From: CAVORB01 sp963698495 | GTDB lineage: Bacteria; Pseudomonadota; Gammaproteobacteria; Chromatiales; Chromatiaceae | Assembly: GCA_963698495.1 (NCBI GenBank) | Contig: CAVORB010000020.1 | Location: forward strand, 62,001-126,000 | Length of the DNA: 64,000 nt | Reading direction: 5' to 3' | Part shown: in pieces, positions 52,876 to 61,069 of the stretch | Layout: every line of letters begins with the position of its first letter | Position numbering within the stretch: the first letter of the stretch is position 1 | Translations under genes and position numbers: made by a program | Notes under the pieces: generated by a model | Database searches by the model: none | What the model saw: the letters and a program-made list of their open reading frames with translations, nothing else | Told to the model about the DNA's origin: nothing

Positions 52876-54364
52876 TCAGAAGCCACCGCCGGTTCGGAAG
52901 CCGCCACCCCCTCCTCGTCCGCCGCCGACGCGGCCACCGCCTCCTCCCCAACCGCCGCGGCCACGACCACGGCCCAGCCCACCGCCGAGGATGTCGCCGA
53001 GTCCGCCGAGATCGCCGACCCCGCCGCCCCACACGGTACCCCGCCCGAACCCACCCGAGCCGAAGGTCGGGTCGGAGCGCTGGGGCCGGTACTGCTGCTG
53101 TTCCTGGAGCACCTTCCACAGGGCGCGCCGGTCGAGCATGCCGTTGAGGAAGTTGCCGAGCATGAGCGCGATGACCGCGCCATCGCTGAAGGAAGACCCC
53201 GCCCGGTCGTAGTGGTGACGCTTGAACTCGGTCCGCACCGACTCGAGCTCGGTCAGCCGCGTGTGGTGCTGCGCCAGGGTGTCCTTGAGACCCTGCAGGC
53301 TCGCCTCCAGCATGCGGCCCTCGTCGTCGCGCTGCAGCATGCGACTGACGATCAGATCATCGTCCGGGAAGGGCGTCGCCAATGCCTCTCGCCGCAGCTC
53401 CATCAGGTCGTCGCGCTGGAGCTCCGCGGCGAGGTATTCCACCGCTCTGCGGGTATGCTCGTCGTCCCCGGAGGCAAGCGCCGCCTTCTGCGCCATCAGG
53501 GCCTGGTGCCCCGCCTCGGCGGCCTCGATGCGCTGATCGGTGGCGTCGAGCCTGCCCTGCTGGGCCTCCAGCTCGGCCTCGAGCGCAGGGATGCCGTCTG
53601 CCTCCCGCGCCGAGTTGTCCAGGTGCTTAAGCGCCTCGAACTCCGTTTCCGCCACCGCCTTGAGACCCTCCGCGTGCTCGCGCAGGCGCTCCGGGATCTC
53701 GTTCAGGCGGGCATAGTTGGCCCGCGCGTCGGCAAAATCGATCAGGCGCGCGACCTTGCCGTCGAGCCAGCGAACCAGACCGTTGGCCTCGTACGCCGGC
53801 AGCCCGATAGCTGCGCCGCCAGAGGTACATGAACAAGGGATCGCCGCGGTAGGACTCGCCCTTTCGCTCCTTCTCCTGCTCGCTGTTGGCGGCCTTCTCC
53901 GCGGCGTGCATCGCGGTGCGCTCGGCCTCCTGCGCCCGCTCGCGCTGCGCCTGATACGCCGGGTCGGCGTCGAGCCGCGACTGGGTGCGCGCCTCCGCCT
54001 CGTCCACCGCCTCGGCGGCACGGTCCACCACGTCGGCCTGGGCCGCGCGCTCCGTCTCCAGCACCTTACGTTCGTCCTCCGACGCCCGTATGCGCGCGGC
54101 GAGATCCTGCGCCGCGGCGTCCCGGCTCTTCAGGAGGGCGAGCACCTGCTGTTCCGCCTGATCGATGTGCTGCACCAGATCGCCGCCGGCGAGCAGATCC
54201 ACCCGCACCCGGGCGAGCTCGCGGAAATCCTGGGCATCGGCCTTCTGTTGCTCGACCAGGGTCGAGCTGATCGCCGCGATGCGCTGCTCGACCGCGTCCA
54301 GCTTGGCGCGCTCCTCGGTGAGCGCCTGATCGATGGAGGCCAGGGTCTGTCGTCCCGAGATCAT
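52876..54364 (-). CDS. coiled-coil protein with Gly/Arg-rich C-terminus, one frameshift
   Basis: About 496 residues once one extra G near 53810 is removed (joining YLWRRSYR to LPAYEANGLVRWLDG). Residues 1-170 are a long coiled coil rich in Glu/Gln/Arg (AVEQRIAAISSTLVEQQKAD, AQQVLALLKSR-type heptads). A short structured block (DPLFMYLWRR) comes next, then a second coiled coil (LEAELEAQQGRLDATDQRIE; LQGLKDTLAQHHTRLTELES). A short hydrophobic segment (GAVIALMLGNFLNGML) precedes an extreme Gly/Arg tail. No known enzyme motif. It starts ten bases after the DUF6384-like gene stop, so it shares its operon. Confidence 0.8.
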
Positions 54365-54374
54365 GTGAGCCTCC

Positions 54375-55307
54375 CTACCACTGGGTGATGGCGCCGCCGG
54401 TGGTGCGCATCTCGTACTTGGGCACGAGGTAGCCGCGGTTCTTGTAGCCGAAGCGGTCGCGCTCGATGATGCCGTTGTCCTGCTTGTCGCGGCCCACCCG
54501 CTCGAAGGTCTCCTCGTCCACCCGCAGGCCCCACTTGGTCACCCGCTCGACCTTACCGGTCTCCTCGTTGGCGACAGGCACGGTGAGCGCCCTGCCGGTC
54601 GGATCGACGGCCTCGACGATGATGTAGTAGTTCCGCGCCCCGGTGTTGATGTCCGGCACGCGCCAGACGCCGCTCTTCTCGCCCGGCTGGTTGACGATGC
54701 GCAGGCTGTACTCCTGCTCCAGGGCGGTGCGCATGTCCTGCAGCGACGCCAGGGCCGCGCGGGCGGCGTCCGTGTCCTCCTCCCGCAGGGCCGCCCTGCC
54801 GGCGTTCAGCAGGCGCCCGGCGCTCACCTTGGCGTCTTCTGACTCCGCGATCTCCAGCACTTGGGCATGGGCGGACGCGAGATCGTCCGGCAGAGCGGCA
54901 TCCGGGGCGACGAAGACGAAGTAGTTGACCGCCCAGGCGAGGATCAAGGCGCCGATTCCGCCCGCCACCCACTTGCCCCACTTGTCGCGGCTGACGTAGA
55001 GACGCGCGAGCCTGATGCCCAGCCCCTCCGGGGGCGACTTGTAGACGAAGCGGTCCTCCTTGAGCGCGGCCACGCCCTCGTCGAGGATGTGATCCGAGAC
55101 CTCGATGCCCTGGGCCTGATAGATCTTGCGCAACCGCTCCTTGAGGTCCTGCTCGCGGCCCGCGGCGTCGAGCTCGCGCTTGACCAGACGCTCGCGCCGG
55201 CGCAGCGTGTCGACCACGTCCATGGCCATCATGACCTCGTCCAGCGGCTGCTTGCCGCCCGCCCCGGAGGTCTCCGGGGCGGCTGGCGCGGCGGCTTCCG
55301 CGCTCAT
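54375..55307 (-). CDS. DUF6384-like membrane protein
   Basis: 310 residues. The cytoplasmic N-terminal helical part has QPLDEVMMAMDVVDTLRRRE, a charged linker and YQAQGIEVSDHILDEGVAAL. One transmembrane helix (KWVAGGIGALILAWAVNYFV) lies near residues 115-137. The periplasmic part has a coiled-coil (AGRAALREEDTDAARAALAS) and then a beta-rich C-terminal domain (TGARNYYIIVEAVDPTGRAL; KWGLRVDEETFERVGRDKQD). I match the family name from memory of its N-terminal motif, so treat it as tentative. Its ATG overlaps the stop of the helical-protein gene (ATGA at 55307). Confidence 0.85.
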   Translation of the reverse strand: MSAEAAAPAAPETSGAGGKQPLDEVMMAMDVVDTLRRRERLVKRELDAAGREQDLKERLRKIYQAQGIEVSDHILDEGVAALKEDRFVYKSPPEGLGIRLARLYVSRDKWGKWVAGGIGALILAWAVNYFVFVAPDAALPDDLASAHAQVLEIAESEDAKVSAGRLLNAGRAALREEDTDAARAALASLQDMRTALEQEYSLRIVNQPGEKSGVWRVPDINTGARNYYIIVEAVDPTGRALTVPVANEETGKVERVTKWGLRVDEETFERVGRDKQDNGIIERDRFGYKNRGYLVPKYEMRTTGGAITQW

Positions 55308-56482
55308 TCGGCGGCGGCCGCCAGGCCCTTGCCCTGCTCGGCGAGGCGGGCGAGCTTGCGCTTGCCGTCCTCGACCGCGTCGCGGATCTCCGCGGCGTTG
55401 ACGGTGCTCTGCTTGCGCATCTCCTCGATGATCTCGTGGGACTTGGTCTGCCAGTTGACCACCGAGTCCACCAGCTTCTTGACCGCGTCGGCCCGCACCG
55501 TCGGCCCGTAGCCCGCTCTCACGGCCGCCTCCTGGACCTTGCCGCCGATGTCGGCGAGCACCTCCAGGGACTGGCTCACGCCCTCCTTCATCGCCTCCAC
55601 CGTCTTGGTGCCCTCGTGCAGGCCAAACATGCCGGTGAAGGAGGCGGTGAGCGCGGTCAGCACCACCTCGTTGGTGCTGAAGAAGCTCACCGCCTGTGCG
55701 TAGACCCGCTCCTTGGCGTTGGTGGTCTGCAGCAGGCGGGCCATGACCACCTCGGAGGTGTTGTAGCTGATGGTGAGGTTGTCCGACAGGTCCTTGGCGA
55801 TCTGATAGCGCTTCTCCTCGCCCTGCAGGGCGCGCACCTTCTCGTCGCGGGCCATCTCCAGCTTGGCCCGTTCGGCCATCTCCTCTCCCTGATAGCCCTC
55901 CACCGTCTTCATCGCCGCGTCGACCGCCGCCTTGGCAGCGTCGAGCCGGCCCTCGGCGGTCTTCAGCACCTCGAGTGCCAGCACCTCGGACTGCTTGAGC
56001 GCCCCGCGGAAGTCCTGATAGGCCTCGAGGATCTTCTGCTCGCGCTGGATCTGGTCCTGGGTGGAGGCGGTGACGTCGAGATAGGTGTCCTTGATCTTGT
56101 CGAACCGGCTGGCGATGTCGCCGCGCGTGACCTTCATCCAGACGTTGCCCATGCGCTCGAAGGTGTCGATCCTGCCGTCCTCGACCTGGTCGACCATGGA
56201 CTTGGCGTCGTCGCGGATGCTGTTGAAGGCGTCGGTGATCTCCTCGTAGCGCTCGCCGATCTCCATTGCCTGCACCTGCTCGCGCACCACGTCGTTGAAC
56301 AGCGAGGCCTGGTCGAGGGTGCGCGCGATGGCGGTGACGCGCCCCTCGTCGAGCTCCGAGATCTGATTGAGGAGCGCGATGATGGGCGCCTCCTGGTTCC
56401 CGCCCTCGGGAACGAGCCCGAGGTCGTGGAGCTGGTTCATCGCCTTGTCGAGGTACTGCATGGGGGTAGCAGGGGTGGTCAT
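55304..56482 (-). CDS. helical coiled-coil protein of the envelope cluster (weakly TelA-like)
   Basis: 392 residues from the ATG at 56482, chosen because GGAGG stands five bases upstream. It is almost wholly helical, soluble and without signal: MQYLDKAMNQLHDLGLVPEG, MVDQVEDGRIDTFERMGNVW, TASTQDQIQREQKILEAYQD, then AKERVYAQAVSFFSTNEVVL and IIEEMRKQSTVNAAEIRDAV. The general shape recalls toxic-anion-resistance (TelA/KlaA) proteins, but the family signatures are not clear enough to assign it. Translationally coupled to the DUF6384-like gene. It probably works at the inner face of the membrane with that partner. Confidence 0.82.
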   Translation of the reverse strand: MTTPATPMQYLDKAMNQLHDLGLVPEGGNQEAPIIALLNQISELDEGRVTAIARTLDQASLFNDVVREQVQAMEIGERYEEITDAFNSIRDDAKSMVDQVEDGRIDTFERMGNVWMKVTRGDIASRFDKIKDTYLDVTASTQDQIQREQKILEAYQDFRGALKQSEVLALEVLKTAEGRLDAAKAAVDAAMKTVEGYQGEEMAERAKLEMARDEKVRALQGEEKRYQIAKDLSDNLTISYNTSEVVMARLLQTTNAKERVYAQAVSFFSTNEVVLTALTASFTGMFGLHEGTKTVEAMKEGVSQSLEVLADIGGKVQEAAVRAGYGPTVRADAVKKLVDSVVNWQTKSHEIIEEMRKQSTVNAAEIRDAVEDGKRKLARLAEQGKGLAAAAE

Positions 56483-56608
56483 GGTTCCTCCAGGTAATTC
56501 TTCGGTTTCTTCGGGAGCGGTGCGCGGGGTTCTCTTCTTACCCGAAAAGCGGATCACCCGCCACCTCGACCGGCATGCCAGCCCGCGCCGTCCGAACAAT
56601 GGGATCGG

Positions 56609-56896
56609 CTAGACCAGGCCGAAGATGACGAAGTGCAGCACCAACGGCGGCAACAGGGTGCGCAACAGCAGGGTGCGGAACCGACGCCCCCGGTTGCGGC
56701 GCCAATCGGCAAACAGGGCGGCGAAACCGAACTGCACCCACAGGAGGGACATGAGCAGCCAGAGCTCCTGCAGCTGTCTCGGCTCGCCGCCGAGCTTCCG
56801 GTACTCGTCGACAATCAGCCAGCTTGCAGCGCCCCAGGCGAGCGCAGCGGCCACCCAGGGGATATCCGGACCGATCGAGATTCTTCTCCACGACAT
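56609..56896 (-). CDS. small membrane protein
   Basis: 95 residues with three likely helices (IPWVAAALAWGAASWLIVDE; LWLLMSLLWVQFGFAALFAD; LLPPLVLHFVIFGLV) and a basic loop (WRRNRGRRFRTLLLR). No family is recognised. It lies between the Na/Pi gene (40 bases upstream) and the helical-protein gene (126 bases downstream) on the same strand and could belong to either unit. Confidence 0.7.
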   Translation of the reverse strand: MSWRRISIGPDIPWVAAALAWGAASWLIVDEYRKLGGEPRQLQELWLLMSLLWVQFGFAALFADWRRNRGRRFRTLLLRTLLPPLVLHFVIFGLV

Positions 56897-56936
56897 CAGG
56901 CGACCGGGAGCGAGGGGTGGGGGGGCCGCGCTCCCC

Positions 56937-58718
56937 TCACTCGGTTTGCACCGCGTCGGGCAGCACCGTCTTGGCCATGCGCTTGGCGAAGTAGTAGATC
57001 CGCTTCTGCTTCTCGATGATGTCGACCTCCAGGGTGTAAGCCGGGATGCGGTTCGGCTCCTCCGCCACCAGTCGCCGGGTTTCGTGCAACGCGGCCGAGT
57101 CGGCGATGCGGTTGATCTCGGTCTTCATGCCCACCACCGCCTGCGCCGCCGTCTCGCTGCGCTGGGAGACGGCCTCGACCGCGGAGCGCACCGCGCTGGT
57201 GATCGCCGCCTGGAAGCCGTTCAGCACCTCCTGGGTGGGCGGGCTGACCTTGACCTCCTGATCGATCCGATCGTAGCCCAGGACCACCAGGTTGGTCTCG
57301 ATGACGTCGCCGATGTTCTCCAGGTTGATCGCCGCCTCCATCAGGCGGAGAAACTCCTTCATCTCCTCTTCCGAGAGCTGCTGCTTGCTGATCTTACCCA
57401 GGTACTCGACGGTCGCGGCGTACAGGATATCGACCGCGTCGTCCATGCGTCTGACCTCCTCCAGCCCCTCCCTGTCGCCGGCGATGATGGCCGGCATGAT
57501 CCGTTCCAGCATCTGGTTCACCGTCTCGCCCATCTGTTGGATCTCCAGGCGCACCCTGTCCAAGGCAAAGGCCGGCGTCCCGAGCAGGGCGTCGTCCAGA
57601 TATTTGGGGCGAACGATGACGCCCTCATCCTCCAGCGGCCGATCGGGTATCAAGCGCTCCACGAAGCGCGCGATGACCCCGGTGAACCAGATGAAGATGA
57701 GCGTGTTCGCGACGTTGAAAAAGGTGTGTGCGTTGGCGATCTGGCGCGGCGTTTCCGCCGCCAGGCGAGCGGCGCCGGACAGGTCCGGATAAGTCGGAGA
57801 GATGGCGGTCACCGCCGCGGCGAGAACCCCGATCAGCGGCAGCCAGATGATCACCCCGGCCACGTTGAACATCAGATGGACGATGGCGGCCCTGACAGCC
57901 TCCCTCGGCTTGCCGATGACGGCGAGCAGCGCCGTGGCGCAGGTGCCGATATTCGAGCCGAAGGCAAGCGCGATGCCCGCCTGCAGACTGATGAATCCCT
58001 GGGACGCCATCACGATGACGATGCCGGTGGTTGCCGAGGACGACTGGACGATGGCGGTGAAGGCCGCGGCGATCAGGACCCCGATGATCGGGTTGTCCAT
58101 GGTCTGCATCAGGTCGAGAAAGGGCTGATAGCTGCGCAGCGGCTGCATGGACTCGCCCATCACGTTCATGCCGAAAAAGATCAGGCCCAGCCCCATGAGC
58201 ATCGCGCCGTACTTCTTGGTCTTCTCGTGCTTGGAGACAAACAGCATGCCGAAGCCGACGGCGATCATGAGCATGGCCGCCTTGGTGACCTTGAAGGCGA
58301 CGATCTGGGCCGTGATGGTCGTCCCGATGTTGGCCCCCATGATGACCCCAATGGACTGGGAGAGGGACATCAGCCCGGCGGTGATGAAGCCGACGACCAG
58401 GACCGTGGTCACGGAAGAGGACTGGATGACCGCCGTCACCAAGGCGCCGGTGGCGACGCCCATGTAGCGGTTGGTCGTCAGCCTGGCGAGGATGCTCTTC
58501 ATACGCTCGCCGGCGACCGCCTTGAGGGCGTCGGCCATCATGTCCATCCCGTAGAGGAACAGGGCGAGACCGCCGAGGAGGCCCATGGTCATGACCCCCC
58601 AATCGATCTCGACGCCGGCGTCCCCGGCGGCAAGAACCGGCGCGGTGACGGCCCCGAGGCCGAGAGCGAGCAGGAACAGACGCACCACGAGAGCGTCAGG
58701 AATCGGAAGCTTGGGCAT
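56937..58718 (-). CDS. Na/Pi-cotransporter family protein with PhoU-like domain
   Basis: 593 residues. The membrane half (residues 1-340) carries the inverted-repeat Na/Pi motifs AVIQSSSVTTVLVVGFITAG and AIVQSSSATTGIVIVMASQG, with GANIGTTITAQ and GSNIGTCATALLA. The C-terminal half is PhoU-like helical (VNQMLERIMPAIIAGDREGL, LEEVRRMDDAVDILYAATVE, LMEAAINLENIGDVIETNL). An N-terminal signal-like segment precedes. It probably transports phosphate with sodium and may be tuned by its PhoU domain. It is upstream of the envelope cluster on the same strand; whether it is co-transcribed is not shown. Confidence 0.93.
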   Translation of the reverse strand: MPKLPIPDALVVRLFLLALGLGAVTAPVLAAGDAGVEIDWGVMTMGLLGGLALFLYGMDMMADALKAVAGERMKSILARLTTNRYMGVATGALVTAVIQSSSVTTVLVVGFITAGLMSLSQSIGVIMGANIGTTITAQIVAFKVTKAAMLMIAVGFGMLFVSKHEKTKKYGAMLMGLGLIFFGMNVMGESMQPLRSYQPFLDLMQTMDNPIIGVLIAAAFTAIVQSSSATTGIVIVMASQGFISLQAGIALAFGSNIGTCATALLAVIGKPREAVRAAIVHLMFNVAGVIIWLPLIGVLAAAVTAISPTYPDLSGAARLAAETPRQIANAHTFFNVANTLIFIWFTGVIARFVERLIPDRPLEDEGVIVRPKYLDDALLGTPAFALDRVRLEIQQMGETVNQMLERIMPAIIAGDREGLEEVRRMDDAVDILYAATVEYLGKISKQQLSEEEMKEFLRLMEAAINLENIGDVIETNLVVLGYDRIDQEVKVSPPTQEVLNGFQAAITSAVRSAVEAVSQRSETAAQAVVGMKTEINRIADSAALHETRRLVAEEPNRIPAYTLEVDIIEKQKRIYYFAKRMAKTVLPDAVQTE

Positions 58719-59200
58719 TGAGGCTGGTCTCCCCCCAAAACAGCAACGGCCTTGAGCGGTTGCTTCGATCTTGAATCGGACCCGCCAACGGTCGCCTACC
58801 GCGCTTTGTCCTTGGCCATTCAGCCGACCGCCTCACACCCCGAGGGAAGGGGTGGGAGCCGGCGGTTACTCGGTCGGAAGGTGGCGGTCCGTGAGCGGGC
58901 ATGCAGGCCGGACATCCTATCCGGCCCAACCGGCGGTGGGGACACCGCAGCGACTTTCCTGTTCGGACCCCCACAACTGTATTCTTTTTCGCGTCTTGCG
59001 CCAGATCTGCCGGTATATTTTTCTCCGACGAAAGGCGCTCATGTCCCGCCCGCTCTCCAAGCGAGAATAAGCGAAACCGGGCGCGCGTGGGGTCGCGGCG
59101 GCATTCCCTCGCTTGCTCCCGGCGGTGATCACCCTTATCCGCGCGGACCGGACGCGTTCCTTGCGCTATCCTGAACAAATCTGCCCATCGAAGAACCCAG
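58719..59200. promoter_or_regulatory. divergent 480-base region with two successive hairpins
   Basis: It lies between divergent genes and must hold both promoters. Two neighbouring stems are present: GGCCGGA (58906-58912) with TCCGGCC (58920-58926), and GCGGTG (58933-58938) with CACCGC (58943-58948). They may form a leader structure for the plus-strand gene or end a small RNA. I could not fit a known riboswitch. An AT-richer patch at about 58978-59035 (TATTCTTTTTCG and TATATTTTTC) is the best place for a promoter. Confidence 0.4.
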
Positions 59201-59761
59201 GTGCCGATCATGCCGACCCGATTCCTGCCGTCCCTCCTACTATCCCTCCTTCTCGCGATCCCGGTCGGCGCCTTGGCGGAAGGTCAGCGCGTCCAGCTCC
59301 TCGGCCTGACCTCCCAGGTCCCGGCAAGCTGGGTGCCGGAGCAGGCCGCGAGCGATATGCGGCTACTCCAGTTCAAGATACCGGGCGCTGAGGGGTCCGA
59401 GGGTGCTGACTTCATCGTCTACTACTTCGGACCCAATCAAGGCGGCTCGGTGGAAGCCAACGTGGCGCGCTGGCAGTCGCAGTTCTCCAATCCGGACGGC
59501 AGCGAGGTGGAGCCGGTCGTCAGCACGCTGCAAGGCGTACAGCCGGCCACGCTGGTGGAGCTGGAGGGCAGCTACGCGCGCAGCGTCGGCATGGGGCAGG
59601 CCGTCGAGGCCCAACCGGCCCGCATGCTGCTGGCGGCGGTCGTGGAAACGGCCAAGGGCAACCTGTACCCGCAGCTGCACGGTCCCGCGGATCTGGTCAA
59701 GGCGCAACGCGCGGGTTTCGTCGCCTTTGTCGAAGGCTTGACCGCCGATCCGGCGCCCTGA
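59201..59761 (+). CDS. exported hypothetical protein
   Basis: About 183-186 residues; the start is GTG 59201 or ATG 59210, the latter giving MPTRFLPSLLLSLLLAIPVG, a clear signal peptide ending near ALAEG. The mature domain is beta-rich: LTSQVPASWVPEQAASDMRL, GADFIVYYFGPNQGGSVEAN, VARWQSQFSNPDGSEVEP and AARMLLAAVVET-type strands. Similar periplasmic domains are found in many gammaproteobacteria without a function. A strong hairpin follows the stop. Confidence 0.8.
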   Translation: MPIMPTRFLPSLLLSLLLAIPVGALAEGQRVQLLGLTSQVPASWVPEQAASDMRLLQFKIPGAEGSEGADFIVYYFGPNQGGSVEANVARWQSQFSNPDGSEVEPVVSTLQGVQPATLVELEGSYARSVGMGQAVEAQPARMLLAAVVETAKGNLYPQLHGPADLVKAQRAGFVAFVEGLTADPAP

Positions 59762-59767
59762 AACGAA

Positions 59768-59790
59768 GAGGCCGGCACCCGGCCGGCCTC
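59768..59790 (+). terminator. hairpin terminator
   Basis: GAGGCCGG (59768-59775) pairs with CCGGCCTC (59783-59790), followed by TCTATCC. It lies seven bases after the exported protein stop and may also serve the convergent Hsp20 gene. Confidence 0.7.
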
Positions 59791-59869
59791 TCTATCCCGC
59801 CCCCGGGCCGCAGCGTGGCTGCTCCCGGGTTTCTTGTCATCCGCTCATTCCGAGCGGCCGCATCCGTGC

Positions 59870-60355
59870 TTACTTGACCTCGATCTGGCGACGCGTGGTC
59901 TTGTGGGTCTTGGGCAGATGCACCTCGAGCATCCCGTCCTTGAACTCGGCCTTGGCCTTCTCGAGGTCCACGTCCTCCGGCATCCGGATCGTGCGGCTGA
60001 AGCTGCCGGTCGCGATCTCAGAGCGGAAGTACTCGCCCTCCTCCGTCTTCTCCTCGCGCCTGCGCTCACCCTTGATGGTGAGCAATTGGCCGCTGAGGTC
60101 TACGTGGATGTCCTTTTTCTCCACGCCCGGGATCTCCGCCCGCACCAGGATCTCCTCCTCGCGGTCGATCACATCCACGCGCGGCGCGACGAAATCCAGC
60201 CCTTGCTCAAGCTGGCTCCACTCGGGCCACATGTCGCGGAACGGACGCAGCCATCCGCGGTGGAACAGGGTGTCGAAAGCACGGTCCATGTCGCCGAAGA
60301 GATCAATCTCACGACGCGGGACCGCCTCTACCATCTCGTTACGTTTCGTCTTCAT
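59870..60355 (-). CDS. Hsp20/alpha-crystallin small heat-shock protein
   Basis: 161 residues, cytosolic. After a ~45-residue N-terminal arm comes the alpha-crystallin domain: PRVDVIDREEEILVRAEIPG, VEKKDIHVDLSGQLLTIKGE, FRSEIATGSFSRTIRMPEDV and AEFKDGMLEVHLPKTHK, followed by a short tail. It holds unfolding proteins as an ATP-independent holdase. GGAGGACTGCC precedes the ATG at 60355. A sigma-32-like promoter lies 40 bases upstream. Confidence 0.95.
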   Translation of the reverse strand: MKTKRNEMVEAVPRREIDLFGDMDRAFDTLFHRGWLRPFRDMWPEWSQLEQGLDFVAPRVDVIDREEEILVRAEIPGVEKKDIHVDLSGQLLTIKGERRREEKTEEGEYFRSEIATGSFSRTIRMPEDVDLEKAKAEFKDGMLEVHLPKTHKTTRRQIEVK

Positions 60356-60393
60356 GGCAGTCCTCCTGCTTGCTGGTTTCCTACCATGAAGAT

Positions 60394-60418
60394 AGTATCG
60401 GAGAGCCCGAATTTCAAG
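60394..60418 (-). promoter_or_regulatory. candidate sigma-32 heat-shock promoter of the Hsp20 gene
   Basis: On the minus strand CTTGAA (60418-60413) matches the sigma-32 -35 box exactly. After 11 bases, CCGATACT (60401-60394) partly matches the CCCCATNT -10 box. It is in the AT-rich leader about 40 bases upstream of the Hsp20 ATG. Confidence 0.55.
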
Positions 60419-60442
60419 CCTGAAACATACGTTTTAATCTTT

Positions 60443-61066
60443 TTATTTCATATAGTTATCGATAAAAAACGCTGATGAACCAGCGCCGTCCTCCCTCCCC
60501 GCCGAGACGCCCGAAGACGCGCCTCGAGACCGGGTGACGGAGGGGTTGCGGCGGCGGCTGACCGGATCGAAGCGCACCAGCCGCAGCCTCCAGCCGCGGT
60601 CCGATATGCTCAGGATCATGCACGACGGGCCGCCGAAGGTCCGCGCCCGACCGGCGGCTCCGGGGTTCAAGACCCAGGGCGTCCGCACGCGATCCGCGAC
60701 CAGCCGGTGGCTGTGCCCATAGATCACGGCACGGGCCCCGGGGAAGCGGCGTCGCAGGCGCTCGTGGCGGTCCCGCGCGGGAATCTGGTGACCGTGGATC
60801 ACCGCCAGGGTGCCGCCCGGCAGGGCAAGCTCCTGCTGCTCGGGGAGCTCGCTCAGAAGCTGCCGCTCCTCCTCCGGCCATTTGCACGGCAGGTCGTTGT
60901 TGCCGGTGACGGCGAGTACCCGGCCCGACCTCGGCCGCAGCCGGGCCAGCACGGAGGCGTTGCCGATGTCACCGCCATGCACCGCGAGATCGCAGTCCGC
61001 GACCAGGCCTTCCACCCGCTCATCCAGTTGCCCGTGAGTGTCCGCGAGGATGGCGACACGGATCAC
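60443..61066 (-). CDS. YfcE-like metallophosphoesterase
   Basis: 207 residues. Calcineurin-like metal motifs are complete: ILADTHGQLDERV (D-x-H), VHGGDIGN (GD), VTGNNDLPC (GNND), VIHGHQIP (GH) and IYGHSHRLVAD (GHSH). The family hydrolyses phosphodiesters with two Mn ions in the cytoplasm. The chain continues ~40 residues past the usual end with an Arg/Ser-rich and then FFIDNYMK tail reaching into AT-rich sequence; this tail may be unconserved. It starts three bases from the stop of the MDR gene at 61070 on the same strand, so the two are likely co-transcribed. Confidence 0.88.
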   Translation of the reverse strand: MIRVAILADTHGQLDERVEGLVADCDLAVHGGDIGNASVLARLRPRSGRVLAVTGNNDLPCKWPEEERQLLSELPEQQELALPGGTLAVIHGHQIPARDRHERLRRRFPGARAVIYGHSHRLVADRVRTPWVLNPGAAGRARTFGGPSCMILSISDRGWRLRLVRFDPVSRRRNPSVTRSRGASSGVSAGREDGAGSSAFFIDNYMK

Positions 61067-61069
61067 GGC

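Noticed and set aside
55304..56482. Firm assignment as TelA tellurite-resistance protein
   Set aside because: Helical content and length agree, but I cannot see the family signature residues and no ter or other resistance genes are adjacent.
56625..58721. 698-codon plus-strand frame opposite the Na/Pi gene
   Set aside because: His/Asp/Arg-rich shadow composition; the opposite strand has a complete conserved transporter.
58752..59174. 140-codon plus-strand frame in the divergent spacer
   Set aside because: Low-complexity composition, no ribosome-binding site, and it crosses the likely promoter and hairpins.
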